Positions 25,501-33,642 are shown, counted from the stretch's first letter. The stretch: 43,522 bases of DNA from Prevotellaceae bacterium (GCA_031290835.1 JAISLN010000203.1:1-43522); one strand, 5' to 3'. A program made the numbers and translations. Notes: generated by a model from the letters alone, not told the origin.

Positions 25501-25706
25501 TGCCCGTTCACGTCGGTGTTGGCGCCCAACCCCGACTGGTTTTTGGCGGCAACGCTGACGCCAATCAGCGGATTTCCCTTTTCGTCGGTTACGACGCCCG
25601 TAACTTCTACCTTTGTTGTGCTGCTCGAGCTGCTTGCTGTTTGCGCAGCGGCAGGTAGCGCCATACACATGGACGCCACCAAGGCTAATAGTATATTTTT
25701 TTTCAT
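22536..25706 (-). CDS. SusC-like TonB-dependent outer-membrane transporter
   Basis: 1056 residues with a signal peptide ending ALPAAAQ (22). Residues about 34-112 form a carboxypeptidase-regulatory-like domain (VTGVVTDEKGNPLIGVSVAAKN, NGQYRI, LIFSYLGFETQEV). The plug follows from about 125 (ALAGNVAGIISMQTSGEPG, FWIRGVSTFG, ALVLVDGFERPFNELNAEDIESISVLKDASATAIYGSRGANGVLLVTTK), then a large beta-barrel ending FTFGISIKM. It imports oligosaccharides across the outer membrane using TonB energy together with SusD. The gene starts only 9 bp after the IPT/NHL gene and is followed by SusD after 24 bp. No N-terminal STN (anti-sigma signalling) domain is present, so it is not itself a transducer. Confidence 0.97.
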   Translation of the reverse strand: MKKNILLALVASMCMALPAAAQTASSSSSTTKVEVTGVVTDEKGNPLIGVSVAAKNQSGLGANTDVNGQYRIKTTLYSTLIFSYLGFETQEVLVKEVTTINVVLKEHEVSVTEEIVITAAGAQKKETLTGAITTIDMKTLRIPTANITNALAGNVAGIISMQTSGEPGSNASEFWIRGVSTFGAGDGALVLVDGFERPFNELNAEDIESISVLKDASATAIYGSRGANGVLLVTTKRGESGKINISTKAEYSYNTRTRTPEFVDGYTYATLANEARLTRNQEALYTPTELDIIKYNLDPDVLPNVDWKDVLLRDGASIYRANINIDGGGATTRYFVSGSFLNEEGMYKSDAALKDYKTNANLNRWNYRANVDIDITPTTVLRTGVGGFFESQNKAGLAGDIWGSIGGFTPNSTPVIYSDGRIPAMGTGGFTNPWTLAAETGYREFWRSKVETNITLDQDFKFITEGLRFTGRFAFDSDNKNNIWHQMWPEQYRAARRRNPDGSLNYQRVSTEQQMIQVSESWGERIFNLEAELHYNRRFLEHHNVSSMVKYSQREQVETSNVGEDIKRGIPRRSQSLAGRVMYDLMGRYLVEFNGGYTGSEVFKTGYQFGFFPAISGGWNISEEPWLKPYLSWLYLKVRYSYGKVGNEKIADDRFPYIEKIGEMRDGEGNVTADYDFGDVNNVNSYVARRYTTVAPQSLSWEISTKHNFGVDLRLFGEKFSGTIDVFKDVRSDIYMHRTKLSSMVGITNEPWANVGKMENRGFDGQLNVIQRVGEVDFTLRGNITYTHNKVLEYDEEANTLAYKMTQGYRWNQAKGLIALGLFEDFDDIRNSPTQKFGDYLPGDIKYKDVNGDGIVDDNDIVAIGATRVPNLVYGAGLSVMWKGIDFNIHFQGAGKSSYFLNGFGVRPFVDGEWGNILSIVGDPNNRWISREISGTPETERADARFPRLSYTELQWAGDMSKYSRLITSGTDNNYRGSTFWLTNGAYLRFKTLEVGYTIPKQMSTKAHINNLRIFFIGTNLFVWDSLKLWDPELASGDGMKYPLAKTFTFGISIKM

Positions 25707-25715
25707 AGCGTTTAG

Positions 25716-27068
25716 TTATTGATATGATATTGTTCGGATGCGCCGATTTTTCTGGTCGGCCACGTAAAATGTTTTGGTATCCCCGTCGTACACAATGCCC
25801 CACGGCTGGTCAAACTGGGCTGTCCGCAGGTCGCCGTTTACTATCCCGTACTCCTTGGGGCGGCCGGCAAAGGTGGTAACAACGCCGTCGGGCGTGATTT
25901 TGCGGATGCACTGGTTCATGGCGTCGCAGAGGTAAAAGTTGTCGTACTCATCAAACGCGCCTTGGTGCGGCTTGTTAAAGAGGGCGCCCGAGCCGCTGCC
26001 ATCGGCGTAGCCCGACTTGTCGCGCTGCCCCACAAAAACGGCAACGGCGTTTTCCAGCGTGCGCTTTTGCTTGTTGTAGGTGGCTTTCCCCACGTAGTGC
26101 CGGTTGATGGACACGAGGTAGGCAAAGTCGCCGCTGGGCGCAAACTGGATGTTAAACTCCCAAGCGTTCTCGCCAAAACGGAATTGCTCCACGTAGTCCG
26201 TGCCGTTTTTCCACTCCGTGTTGTTGCGGTTTACAACTTTAAAGACCTGCGAGGCTTCGTAGCTGTTGAAGTAGTAGTCGTGGTCTATTGGGTGAAATGC
26301 GCCGCCGTTGCACTGCTTGGAGTTGGCTATACGAGTCCAGCTGGTAAAATTGTCGGTGCTGGTCAGCATGGCGTGCCCCATGTCCGTCCAGTTTCCGGCG
26401 TCGTTAACAATGTACATGGTGTCGTAGCCGGGCGTAAAGGCAATGGTGCGGGGGCGAGCCATGCCGTTGCCCGTGCGGAATTTGGTGGTTACCTTCCGGT
26501 TTTGGAGGTCAATGTAGCGCAGCCCGTTGTTTTCCTCAATCAGGTAGAGGTTTTTCTTGTCGTCAAAGGCCAGCCAGTAGGGCTCGTTGAACCTCGCTAT
26601 TTCAAATTCGCCGTCTATCACGGCGCCCTCCCTATTTTCGTTAACAAAGGCTCCCACCAGCTCTCCAACGAGATACTTCGGCGTGTAGTGAAATTGCTTG
26701 TCGTAGGTTACGCTTTGCTCACCTACGCCAATGGCGAGGTCGCAGAGTCCCGCATCGGGTCGCACCTGCGGCGGCACCAGCGCGTAGAGCACCGAGCCCG
26801 TGCTTCGTATCACCGCCGCCTTTTTTCCGCCTACGGTCAGGTTGATTTGCGAAACGTCGGTTCCAAAGTTGGAGCCGTAGAACAGCAGCTGCGTTGCCGC
26901 GCCGCCGCTATCGGGAGTAACCCTCTCCACCGTTAGCGGGAGGTTGGGGTCGTGCGGCACGGGCGTTTGGACGCTTTTCAGCGAATCCATGTTTACCTCG
27001 TCATCCTGGCACTGCGTGCACAAAGTGGGGAGGAGCAGTAGGGAAAGAATTAAAAGCTTGTTTTTCAT
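25716..27068 (-). CDS. IPT/TIG and NHL-repeat surface lipoprotein
   Basis: 450 residues from the preferred start ATG at 27066-27068 (MKNKLLILSLLLLPTLCTQC); an upstream in-frame ATG at 27095 would add nine non-signal residues. Lipid attachment is likely at Cys17 or Cys20. Residues about 45-120 are an IPT/TIG immunoglobulin-like domain (LTVERVTPDSGGAATQLLFYGSNFG). The rest is a beta-propeller with NHL-type blades: FNEPYWLAFDDKKNLYLIEENNG, FNKPHQGAFDEYDNFYLCDAMNQ and FDQPWGIVYDGDTKTFYVADQKN. It is the first gene of the operon, ahead of SusC. In this position such proteins act as surface glycan-binding proteins; binding is inferred. No sensor kinase or ECF sigma gene lies upstream. Confidence 0.88.
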   Translation of the reverse strand: MKNKLLILSLLLLPTLCTQCQDDEVNMDSLKSVQTPVPHDPNLPLTVERVTPDSGGAATQLLFYGSNFGTDVSQINLTVGGKKAAVIRSTGSVLYALVPPQVRPDAGLCDLAIGVGEQSVTYDKQFHYTPKYLVGELVGAFVNENREGAVIDGEFEIARFNEPYWLAFDDKKNLYLIEENNGLRYIDLQNRKVTTKFRTGNGMARPRTIAFTPGYDTMYIVNDAGNWTDMGHAMLTSTDNFTSWTRIANSKQCNGGAFHPIDHDYYFNSYEASQVFKVVNRNNTEWKNGTDYVEQFRFGENAWEFNIQFAPSGDFAYLVSINRHYVGKATYNKQKRTLENAVAVFVGQRDKSGYADGSGSGALFNKPHQGAFDEYDNFYLCDAMNQCIRKITPDGVVTTFAGRPKEYGIVNGDLRTAQFDQPWGIVYDGDTKTFYVADQKNRRIRTISYQ

Positions 27069-27171
27069 AATTAAATCATTGTTTAGGTGATACAAAAATT
27101 TTGCTGCTTCATCGGTCGTTGCGCTCGCAGGAGCGCTGCGCGAGCAAGGGACAGCCTAAGCCCCCAAGCTC

Positions 27172-27193
27172 GACTTGTTTCAAGTCTTTTTTT
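27172..27193 (+). terminator. Possible terminator hairpin
   Basis: GACTTG-TTT-CAAGTC (27172-27186) is followed by seven T on the plus strand. No plus-strand gene reads into it, so if it functions it would stop transcription entering from the left or act in the leader of the PUL operon on the other strand. Support is structural only. Confidence 0.35.
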
Positions 27194-27318
27194 CATAAAT
27201 CATTTTTTTGGGTGAATAAATGGTGGAGTAGGAAAACGTGGAGCACAGCGGTAAAATACCGTTGCCATTTGCGGTAGGCTTTACTGGGATTGGGATTGCT
27301 GGGAAAGGCATAAAAAAA

Positions 27319-27347
27319 GTGAATGGCCGAAAAAAATGGCCATTCAC
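27319..27347. repeat. Perfect 10-bp inverted repeat
   Basis: GTGAATGGCC (27319-27328) and GGCCATTCAC (27338-27347) flank a 9-base A-rich loop. It lies between the microsatellite at 27411 and the PUL operon start. It may be a protein-binding site or a terminator for read-through; neither can be decided from sequence. Confidence 0.5.
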
Positions 27348-27408
27348 TGCAAAATAAAAACTCCAAGCTATTGCAAAACAGAAAAAAATTACATAACTTG
27401 CGGGTTTA

Positions 27409-27478
<70 letters not shown>

Positions 27479-27800
27479 ACCGCTATGCCCGGACGTATAG
27501 CGTCGGGAGTATTGGTAATATTATTTATGAAAAGTAAAGCGTCCATTTTACTATACATAGAAAATTTTGGTAGCTGATAGAAAAAATGCCCTAATAGTAG
27601 CTGCAAAAAAATTGCCCTATAAAAAAGTAACGGCAAAGGTGAGAAAGGTTTTGGAACAATCCAAATTTTTTAAGAGTTGTTTAGCACACGTTGCGTTAAA
27701 ATCCATCTTTTCAGCAAATACTTTTTACAAGTTAGCTGTTTTGGCTGTCGCTCCCAGCCGAAAAAGTTGTCCGAATTATGAATTTTCGCCCGCAGCCCGG

Positions 27801-29009
27801 TTATTCGCATAGCCATTTCCAAGCCGGCACAACCTCTACTGTTGCTCCGTTTTCTTCAAACTTATCCGCCTGATTTAGGGTGGCTATCTGTCCGTAGGCA
27901 AGGCCAAAGGCCTGCATTGCCTGCCTCAAGCCGCCTAACTCCCGCTCAAAATTTTCGTCCGTAAGCTGCAAGCAAACCTGTATTGCTTTTGTTACCGCAT
28001 TTTTTTCGAGCACAATAAAATCACATTCGCCCTTTGCCCTAAAGTAAAACAGCTCTTTGTAGCGGCGGCGTAAGTGCAAAAAGGCAAGATTCTCAAACCG
28101 TCTGCCGCTGTTTTCGGTGGTGGAGATGGCGTTTTGGGTGTACAAGCCCAAATCCATTGTGTAAACTTTCTTTGGGTTTCGCGCCTGCACCTTTAGCGAA
28201 TGGCTGAATATCGGCACAAAATCGAACAGGAAAGCGTCTTTCAAATACGAAAAATACTCCAAAAACGTACTCGGCGACTTTACGCCAAAAATTTCTACCA
28301 TTTTGCTGGCCGTAACCGTGTTGCCGATATTGGTGAGCAAAAAAACTGCAAGCTGGCGCAGCGAGGCAATATCGCGCACGGCGTGGCGAGCTGCAATATC
28401 GCGCCACAGAATATCGTCTATCAGTGCGCTCAAAATACCCGCAAATTCGGTTTTTACGTACTCCGGGATGCCGCCCGAATGCAGGTAGCTTTCAACCGAT
28501 TCGCGGCTGTTCTTTTTTCCCAAAAAATGGATGTATTCGGTGTATGAAAACGGAAACAGCTCAATAGACAAGTGCCTTCCGGTAAGGTGAGTGCCCATTT
28601 CGGCGCTCAGCATGGATGCGTTGGAGCCGGTAACAAAAACCGTATATTTTTCGCGCAGCAGCTGATTTACGTACAGCTCCCAGCCGCGCACCAGCTGAAT
28701 TTCGTCAAAAAATACAGTCTTTACCCCTCTTTTGCCGATTTCGTTGTGCAGGCGCACAAAATCGCCCGTTTCAAAAGCCGACAGGCGAATATCATCGAAG
28801 TGCAGATAAAAAGCGTTTCCGTATTTTTGGCGCAAAAGTTGCAGCAGGAGCGTACTTTTCCCGGAGCGGCGAATGCCGGTAATAATCGTTGCGAAAGCTG
28901 GTAAAACGGGTATTTGCGCCAATATTTCGCGCTCAAAACCGGCGTCTCCTTTTTGAAATTCAGCCCACTGTGCATCTATGACGTTTGCTATTTCTTCTTG
29001 CCGTAACAT
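27801..29009 (-). CDS. AAA ATPase with DUF4143 (PD-(D/E)XK-like) C-terminus
   Basis: 402 residues from ATG 29007-29009 (MLRQEEIANVIDAQW); an in-frame ATG at 29042 would add 11 residues that do not fit the family. Walker A is GIRRSGKST (about 48-56), Walker B VFFDEIQLVRGWE, sensor-like VTGSNASMLSAEMGTHLTGR, then the family motifs ELFPFSYTEYIHFLG and GGIPEYV. The C-terminal part has the nuclease-like CDFIVLEKNAVTKAIQVCLQL, in which the usual E-x-K is replaced by Q-V-C, so cleavage is doubtful. Family members are widespread in anaerobes as lone genes and their role is unknown. It stands 106 bp from fabD on the same strand, separated from it by the fabD terminator. Confidence 0.9.
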   Translation of the reverse strand: MLRQEEIANVIDAQWAEFQKGDAGFEREILAQIPVLPAFATIITGIRRSGKSTLLLQLLRQKYGNAFYLHFDDIRLSAFETGDFVRLHNEIGKRGVKTVFFDEIQLVRGWELYVNQLLREKYTVFVTGSNASMLSAEMGTHLTGRHLSIELFPFSYTEYIHFLGKKNSRESVESYLHSGGIPEYVKTEFAGILSALIDDILWRDIAARHAVRDIASLRQLAVFLLTNIGNTVTASKMVEIFGVKSPSTFLEYFSYLKDAFLFDFVPIFSHSLKVQARNPKKVYTMDLGLYTQNAISTTENSGRRFENLAFLHLRRRYKELFYFRAKGECDFIVLEKNAVTKAIQVCLQLTDENFERELGGLRQAMQAFGLAYGQIATLNQADKFEENGATVEVVPAWKWLCE

Positions 29010-29059
29010 GTTGATGAAAATTAATTTGCAGCAAAGATGCAATAATTTTCGATGCTATC

Positions 29060-29091
29060 AAAAAAAATCTTCCAATGCTATTGGAAGATTT
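29060..29091 (-). terminator. Rho-independent terminator of fabD
   Basis: Perfect 12-bp stem AAATCTTCCAAT (29065-29076) / ATTGGAAGATTT (29080-29091) with a 3-base loop. On the minus strand it is followed by a run of eight T (29067 down to 29060). It lies 24 bp past the fabD stop codon at 29115 and ahead of the next gene on the same strand. Confidence 0.88.
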
Positions 29092-29114
29092 CTTTCGGTG
29101 GCGTCAAAACAATT

Positions 29115-29993
29115 TTACTGCTTTCCTTCTGTGGCCACCTCTCGGTTTACCTTTTTCACCAGCCCTTGCAGCACGTTGCCCGGCCCCAGCTCCACAAAGT
29201 GTTCGGCGCCGTCGGCGAGCATGTTCTGCACTATTTGCGTCCAGCGCACGGGGGCGGTCAGCTGGGCAATCAGGTTTTTCTTTATGGCTTCGGGGTCTGT
29301 TTGCGGCTTGGCGTCCACGTTTTGGTAGATGGGGCAGCGGGGTGCGCTGAAGCGCGTTGCCGCAATGGCGGCCTCCAGCTCCACCTTGGCAGGCTCCATG
29401 AGCGGCGAGTGAAACGCCCCGCCAACGTTGAGCTTCAGCGCGCGCTTGGCGCCTGCGGCGGTCAACTTTTCGCAGGCCTGCTCCACGCCCTCAACGCTGC
29501 CCGAAATAACGAGCTGTCCGGGGCAGTTGTAGTTGGCGGCTACCACCACCTCGTCAACCTCTGCGCAGATTTTTTCTACCACCTCATCCGCCAAGCCGAG
29601 TATGGCTGCCATGGTAGAGGGCTCCTTTTCGCAGGCTTTTTGCATAGCCAAGGCTCGCTGCGACACCAGCTTTAGCCCGTCCTCAAAGGTCATGGCGCCT
29701 GCCGCCACCAGCGCCGAAAATTCACCCAGCGAGTGCCCTGCCGCCATGTCGGGGGCAAAATCGCTCAGCGACTTTGCCAAAACTACGGAGTGCAGAAAAA
29801 TAGCCGGCTGCGTAACGCGGGTTTGCTTCAAGCTTTCGGCGCTACCCTCAAACATGAGGTCGGTGATGCGAAACCCCAAAATGTCGTTGGCCTGCTCAAA
29901 TAGCTCCCTGTTTTGGGCGGCGCCATGGTACAAATCCTTGCCCATGCCCACAAATTGTGCGCCTTGCCCGGGAAAAATGTATGCTTTTTTCAT
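29115..29993 (-). CDS. fabD: Malonyl-CoA:acyl carrier protein transacylase
   Basis: 292 residues, the usual length. It transfers malonyl from CoA to acyl carrier protein at the start of fatty acid elongation in the cytoplasm. Motifs: FPGQGAQFVGMG (7-18), QPAIFLHSV (62-70), the nucleophile elbow AAGHSLGE with Ser88, the conserved Arg in LVSQRALAMQ, and GGAFHSPLM with the catalytic His near residue 197. PVRWTQIVQNM and ELGPGNVLQGLVKK close the protein. A TAnnTTTG box on the minus strand (30032-30039) lies 39-46 bases upstream. It ends at a strong terminator. It is a housekeeping gene with no link to the PUL; queA precedes it on the same strand at a distance of 126 bp. Confidence 0.97.
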   Translation of the reverse strand: MKKAYIFPGQGAQFVGMGKDLYHGAAQNRELFEQANDILGFRITDLMFEGSAESLKQTRVTQPAIFLHSVVLAKSLSDFAPDMAAGHSLGEFSALVAAGAMTFEDGLKLVSQRALAMQKACEKEPSTMAAILGLADEVVEKICAEVDEVVVAANYNCPGQLVISGSVEGVEQACEKLTAAGAKRALKLNVGGAFHSPLMEPAKVELEAAIAATRFSAPRCPIYQNVDAKPQTDPEAIKKNLIAQLTAPVRWTQIVQNMLADGAEHFVELGPGNVLQGLVKKVNREVATEGKQ

Positions 29994-30031
29994 CTTTTAT
30001 ACAGTTTTGTTTTTAGTAAAAAATAGAGCCG

Positions 30032-30039
30032 CAAAAGTA
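30032..30039 (-). promoter_or_regulatory. fabD promoter -7 box
   Basis: TACTTTTG on the minus strand matches the Bacteroidota -7 consensus TAnnTTTG exactly. A TTG at the expected distance upstream was not found, so only the -7 element is supported. It lies 39 bp ahead of the fabD start codon. Confidence 0.55.
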
Positions 30040-30119
30040 AGCAATTTTTTCGTACGCGGGCATTATCCGGCGCTACGAACGCTGCTTGCCGTACGCCAAA
30101 AGGAAATTTTTAGCTGAAA

Positions 30120-31319
30120 TTACAGTATCAGCGAGCTGTCGCCGTAGCTCAAAAATCTGAAGTCGTGCTCCAGCGCGTAGCGGTATATCTCCCTCCAGCG
30201 GTCTCCCGTCATGGCGGCAACAAGGAGTAGAAGGGTGCTTTGCGGCTGGTGAAAGTTGGTCACCATACCCCGAATTATGCGAAAGCGGTAGGGTGGCGCT
30301 ATCAAAATTTGGGTGCTCGCCGAAATGGAGCTTAATCCATTATTTTTCAGGTAATTAATTAGTTTATCAACAATGGTTGATGACTTTATTTTACCGCTAT
30401 TTTCATACGGCATCCATTGCCCTATATTGCTTTGCAGTATATTTTTATCCAATAGATTAAGCCCAATAAAATAGATGCTTTCAAGGCATCTTGCCGAGGT
30501 GGTGCCAACTGCCACTATTTTGCCGAGATGCTGCCGCAGCTGCATGAGCGCCTCGAGGCTCACCTCAAAATGCTCGGCGTGCATTTCATGATTCTCTATG
30601 GTGCTTGCTTTTACGGGTTTAAAAGTTCCCGCCCCAACGTGAAGCGTTACTTCAGCTGTATTTATACCTTTGCTTTTCAGCTCGTTCAGCACGCTTGGGG
30701 TGAAGTGTAACCCTGCCGTTGGGGCTGCTACCGACCCTTTGTACTTTGAGTAGATAGTTTGGTAGCGCTCATAGTCAGCATTTTCTGTAGGGCGGTGCAG
30801 GTAGGGCGGAATGGGCAGCACGCCGGAAATTTCGAGCACCTCGGCAAAGGTCAGCTCCGGGTTGTCCCACGAAAACTTCACGACAGCTTCCCCGTTCATC
30901 ACGCTTAACTTTTTGGCGGATAGGGTGTAGGTATTGCCGTTGTGCATAAAAGGTAGAAGTAAACTTTCCTCCTTCCAGCGCTTAAGGTTGCCCACGGCGC
31001 ACACCCAGCTGCATTCAACCCTTGCTGCAAGCGACAGCATATAGCTATTTGGATGGCAAGGCTCTAAGCAAAAAACCTCTACCGCCGCGCCGGTGCTGCG
31101 CCTGAAGATTATCCGGGCGCGAATGACCTTGGTGTTGTTAAAAACCAGCAGCGTTCCCTGTGGCAGCAGGTCGGGCAGGCGGGCAAAAACGGTTTCGCTA
31201 ATGGAGCTATCCCTAAAAACCAGCAGCTTCGACGCATCTCGTTGGGGCAAAGGGTACTTTGCAATACGTTCGTCGGGAAGCGCGTAGCTGTAGTCGGCTA
31301 TGTGGATTTGTGGAATCAT
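30120..31319 (-). CDS. queA: S-adenosylmethionine:tRNA ribosyltransferase-isomerase
   Basis: 399 residues from ATG 31317-31319 (MIPQIHIADYSYALPDERIA). An in-frame ATG at 31376 would add 19 unconserved residues and start beyond the putative promoter. The enzyme moves the ribosyl part of SAM to preQ1 in tRNA anticodons to make epoxyqueuosine. Motifs: YSYALPDERIAKYPLPQRDASKLL (N-terminal), LLVFNNTKVIRARI, GSVAAPTAGLHFT, VTLHVGAGTFKPV, VGTTSARCLES and MVTNFHQPQSTLLLLVAA. Some motifs differ from the Escherichia coli type (GAGTF in place of GLGTF), as in a QueA subgroup common in Bacteroidota. It is divergently transcribed from the ABC transporter genes with a 55-bp gap. Confidence 0.94.
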   Translation of the reverse strand: MIPQIHIADYSYALPDERIAKYPLPQRDASKLLVFRDSSISETVFARLPDLLPQGTLLVFNNTKVIRARIIFRRSTGAAVEVFCLEPCHPNSYMLSLAARVECSWVCAVGNLKRWKEESLLLPFMHNGNTYTLSAKKLSVMNGEAVVKFSWDNPELTFAEVLEISGVLPIPPYLHRPTENADYERYQTIYSKYKGSVAAPTAGLHFTPSVLNELKSKGINTAEVTLHVGAGTFKPVKASTIENHEMHAEHFEVSLEALMQLRQHLGKIVAVGTTSARCLESIYFIGLNLLDKNILQSNIGQWMPYENSGKIKSSTIVDKLINYLKNNGLSSISASTQILIAPPYRFRIIRGMVTNFHQPQSTLLLLVAAMTGDRWREIYRYALEHDFRFLSYGDSSLIL

Positions 31320-31323
31320 TTTT

Positions 31324-31354
31324 TTGTTATAGTAGGGCAAAATTACTACATTTG
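31324..31354 (+). promoter_or_regulatory. Promoter of the ABC exporter genes
   Basis: TTG at 31324-31326, a 20-base gap, then TACATTTG at 31347-31354, matching the Bacteroidota sigma-ABfr consensus. Transcription would begin near 31360, about 15 bases ahead of the start codon at 31375. On the opposite strand a box TAATTTTG at 31338-31345 could serve queA, so the two promoters overlap. Confidence 0.8.
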
Positions 31355-31374
31355 CACGAAAACTAAAAAATACC

Positions 31375-32301
31375 ATGAGCTATATTTTACAAGCACAGGA
31401 TATTGTTAAGCAGTACGTGGGGCATCGTGCGCTGGACAAGGTGAGCATTGCCGTGCCGCGCGGCAGCATTTTTGGGCTTTTGGGTCCAAACGGCGCCGGG
31501 AAAACCACGCTTATCCGAATTATTACCCGCATTACTGCCCCCGATAGCGGAGCTATCTACTTTGATGGCAACAAAATGCAGGAAAGTGATGTGTATCGTA
31601 TAGGTTACCTGCCGGAGGAGCGCGGGCTGTACAAAAAAATGAAGGTGGGAGAGCAGGCGCTCTACCTGGCGCAGCTCAAGGGGCTTTCGGTAGGTGAAGC
31701 AAGAAGAAGGCTAAGGCATTGGTTTACAAAGCTCGATATTATGCCTTGGTGGAATAAAAAGGTCGAAGAGCTGTCAAAAGGTATGGCGCAAAAGGTGCAG
31801 TTTGCCGTAACGGTGCTGCACGAGCCTAAGCTGCTCATCTTTGACGAGCCGTTCAGCGGTTTTGACCCGATTAACACGGAGATACTTAAATCGGAAATAC
31901 TTGCACTTCGCGAAAAGGGTAGCACCATCGTTTTTTCAACGCACAACATGGCTTCGGTGGAGGAGCTGTGCGATAGCTTAGCGCTCATCGACAAAGGGCG
32001 CTGCGTGCTGCACGGTGCGCTCAACGAGGTGCGCAGCAGCTACGGCGATTTGCAGTACGAGCTGCGCTACGCGGGCGATAGCAAAAAATTTGCGTCGGCG
32101 CTTGCGCCCGGCTTTACGGTTGGCGAGCAACGGCAGGAGGCAGGGTTGCAGGTAGCCATCGTGAAAGCCACCGGCGAAGCTGATGCCAACAGCTTAATAC
32201 AAAGCGTATCAAATGCGGTAAGCATAGAGTACTTTGCGCGCCTCACGCCAAGCATGAACGACATTTTTATTGCAGCGGTAACAAAGAAAAGCGAAGAATA
32301 A
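31375..32301 (+). CDS. ABC transporter ATP-binding protein (NatA-like)
   Basis: 308 residues. Walker A GPNGAGKTT (about 39-47), Q-loop region IGYLPEERGLYKKM, signature LSKGMAQKVQ, Walker B LLIFDEPFSGFDPIN and switch His in STHNMASVEELC. The C-terminal 80 residues are the DUF4162 extension found in NatA/YhaQ-type ATPases. With the permease at 32317 it forms a drug- or sodium-exporter-like complex in the inner membrane; the substrate is not known. The two genes are 15 bp apart and form an operon under the promoter at 31324-31354. No ribosome-binding site is evident, as is usual for this phylum. Confidence 0.95.
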   Translation: MSYILQAQDIVKQYVGHRALDKVSIAVPRGSIFGLLGPNGAGKTTLIRIITRITAPDSGAIYFDGNKMQESDVYRIGYLPEERGLYKKMKVGEQALYLAQLKGLSVGEARRRLRHWFTKLDIMPWWNKKVEELSKGMAQKVQFAVTVLHEPKLLIFDEPFSGFDPINTEILKSEILALREKGSTIVFSTHNMASVEELCDSLALIDKGRCVLHGALNEVRSSYGDLQYELRYAGDSKKFASALAPGFTVGEQRQEAGLQVAIVKATGEADANSLIQSVSNAVSIEYFARLTPSMNDIFIAAVTKKSEE

Positions 32302-32316
32302 AAGAAATTTAGCATT

Positions 32317-33642
32317 ATGAAAAAAATATTTTTAGTAGCCAGACGGGAATTTTCCGTGCGCGTGCATAAAAAATCGTTTTTTGTGCTCACGCTTTTAGCG
32401 CCGGTGCTCATGGCGCTGTTGATCACCATTCCGGTCATTATCATGAGCCTCAAGAGCGGCGATACCAACGTGATAGCGGTAATTGACGACGCCCGTTCGT
32501 TCGATACCGTGCTGGTTTCCGGCAGTACGCTTCGCTTTGTGCTGTTGGAGGAGAACACCAACGTAGCCGATGTGCGCAAAAATTTTGACGCGCTGGGCTA
32601 CTACGCTTTGCTTCACATTGGCGAGCTGAACGATAGCGGCGAGCCGCAAATGCTGAAATTTTACTCCACCAAGCAGGTGAGCCTCGAGGTGCAGCAGCAG
32701 GTAGCCGGCATGCTGTCGCGCGAGGTGGAGCAGCGCAAGCTCCGCGCGTACAACATTCCGCAGCTGGAGCAAATCATGCAGGATGTACGCGCCAACCTGC
32801 ACGCAACCACCGTAAAGTGGGGCGACAACGGTGCAGAGCAAAATACGCACGCCGGCGTTGCAATGGGCGTCTCCTACGCGGCAGCTTTTTTTGTTTACAT
32901 ATTCATTTTCATGTTTGGCGGCATGGTTATGCGCGGCGTTATTGAGGAAAAGGTGAGCCGCATAGTAGAGGTTATTGTGTCGTCCGTCAAGCCGTTTCAG
33001 CTGATGATGGGCAAAATACTTGGGGTAGCGGCGGTGGGGCTGCTACAGTTTACGCTGTGGATTTTGCTCACGCTGTTGCTTGTAAGCGTATTGGGGGTAG
33101 TTCTCACGCCCGCCAACCTTATCGGCACGTTGGAGAGCGCCAATGCCGGCAATCTCCCCATGCCCCTATCCGGATTGTCCGGAGGTGGCGGGCTGCACCT
33201 GCTCAGCTACTTGTCCGGCTTCAACTTTGCGTGGATTGCCGCTTGCTTTGTGCTCTTTTTCCTTGGCGGCTACCTGCTCTACTCGTCGCTGTTTGCCGCG
33301 GTGGGATCGGCAGTTGAAGCCGAATCGGACACGCAGCAGCTCATGATGCCCATTACCCTGCCGCTGATAGTGGCCATATTTGTTATGCTCAACACATTTC
33401 GCTACCCCGACAGCGCACTCTCGTTTTGGTTTTCCATCATTCCGTTCACCTCGCCCGTGGTCATGATGGCGCGCATACCGTTTGACGTACCCGTGTGGCA
33501 GGTAGCGCTGTCGCTGGGCGTGCTTTACGCCACCTTTATCGGCATAGTGTGGGTATCGGGCAGGATTTACCGCGTTGGCATACTGATGTACGGCAAAAAG
33601 CCAAGCTTCAAGGAAATGTGGAAGTGGATAAGGTACCGGTAA
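32317..33642 (+). CDS. ABC-2 type permease (NatB-like)
   Basis: 441 residues. One N-terminal transmembrane segment (about 24-46, SFFVLTLLAPVLMALLITIPVI), a large extracytoplasmic domain of about 130 residues, then a cluster of about five or six segments starting near VSYAAAFFVYIFIFMFGGMVM, with VIEEKVSRIVEVIVSSVKPFQLMMGKILG, the cytoplasmic motif of ABC2_membrane_3/NatB permeases. The C-terminus is basic and cytoplasmic (KKPSFKEMWKWIRYR). It pairs with the ATPase 15 bp upstream. Substrate unknown. Confidence 0.93.
   Translation: MKKIFLVARREFSVRVHKKSFFVLTLLAPVLMALLITIPVIIMSLKSGDTNVIAVIDDARSFDTVLVSGSTLRFVLLEENTNVADVRKNFDALGYYALLHIGELNDSGEPQMLKFYSTKQVSLEVQQQVAGMLSREVEQRKLRAYNIPQLEQIMQDVRANLHATTVKWGDNGAEQNTHAGVAMGVSYAAAFFVYIFIFMFGGMVMRGVIEEKVSRIVEVIVSSVKPFQLMMGKILGVAAVGLLQFTLWILLTLLLVSVLGVVLTPANLIGTLESANAGNLPMPLSGLSGGGGLHLLSYLSGFNFAWIAACFVLFFLGGYLLYSSLFAAVGSAVEAESDTQQLMMPITLPLIVAIFVMLNTFRYPDSALSFWFSIIPFTSPVVMMARIPFDVPVWQVALSLGVLYATFIGIVWVSGRIYRVGILMYGKKPSFKEMWKWIRYR

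Noticed and set aside
25962-26936. Long plus-strand frame of 324 residues
   Set aside because: Antisense shadow of the IPT/NHL gene.
27100-27160. tRNA-like hairpins
   Set aside because: GC-rich palindrome GCGCTCGC/GCGCGAGC is present but no cloverleaf, no T-loop and no anticodon stem.
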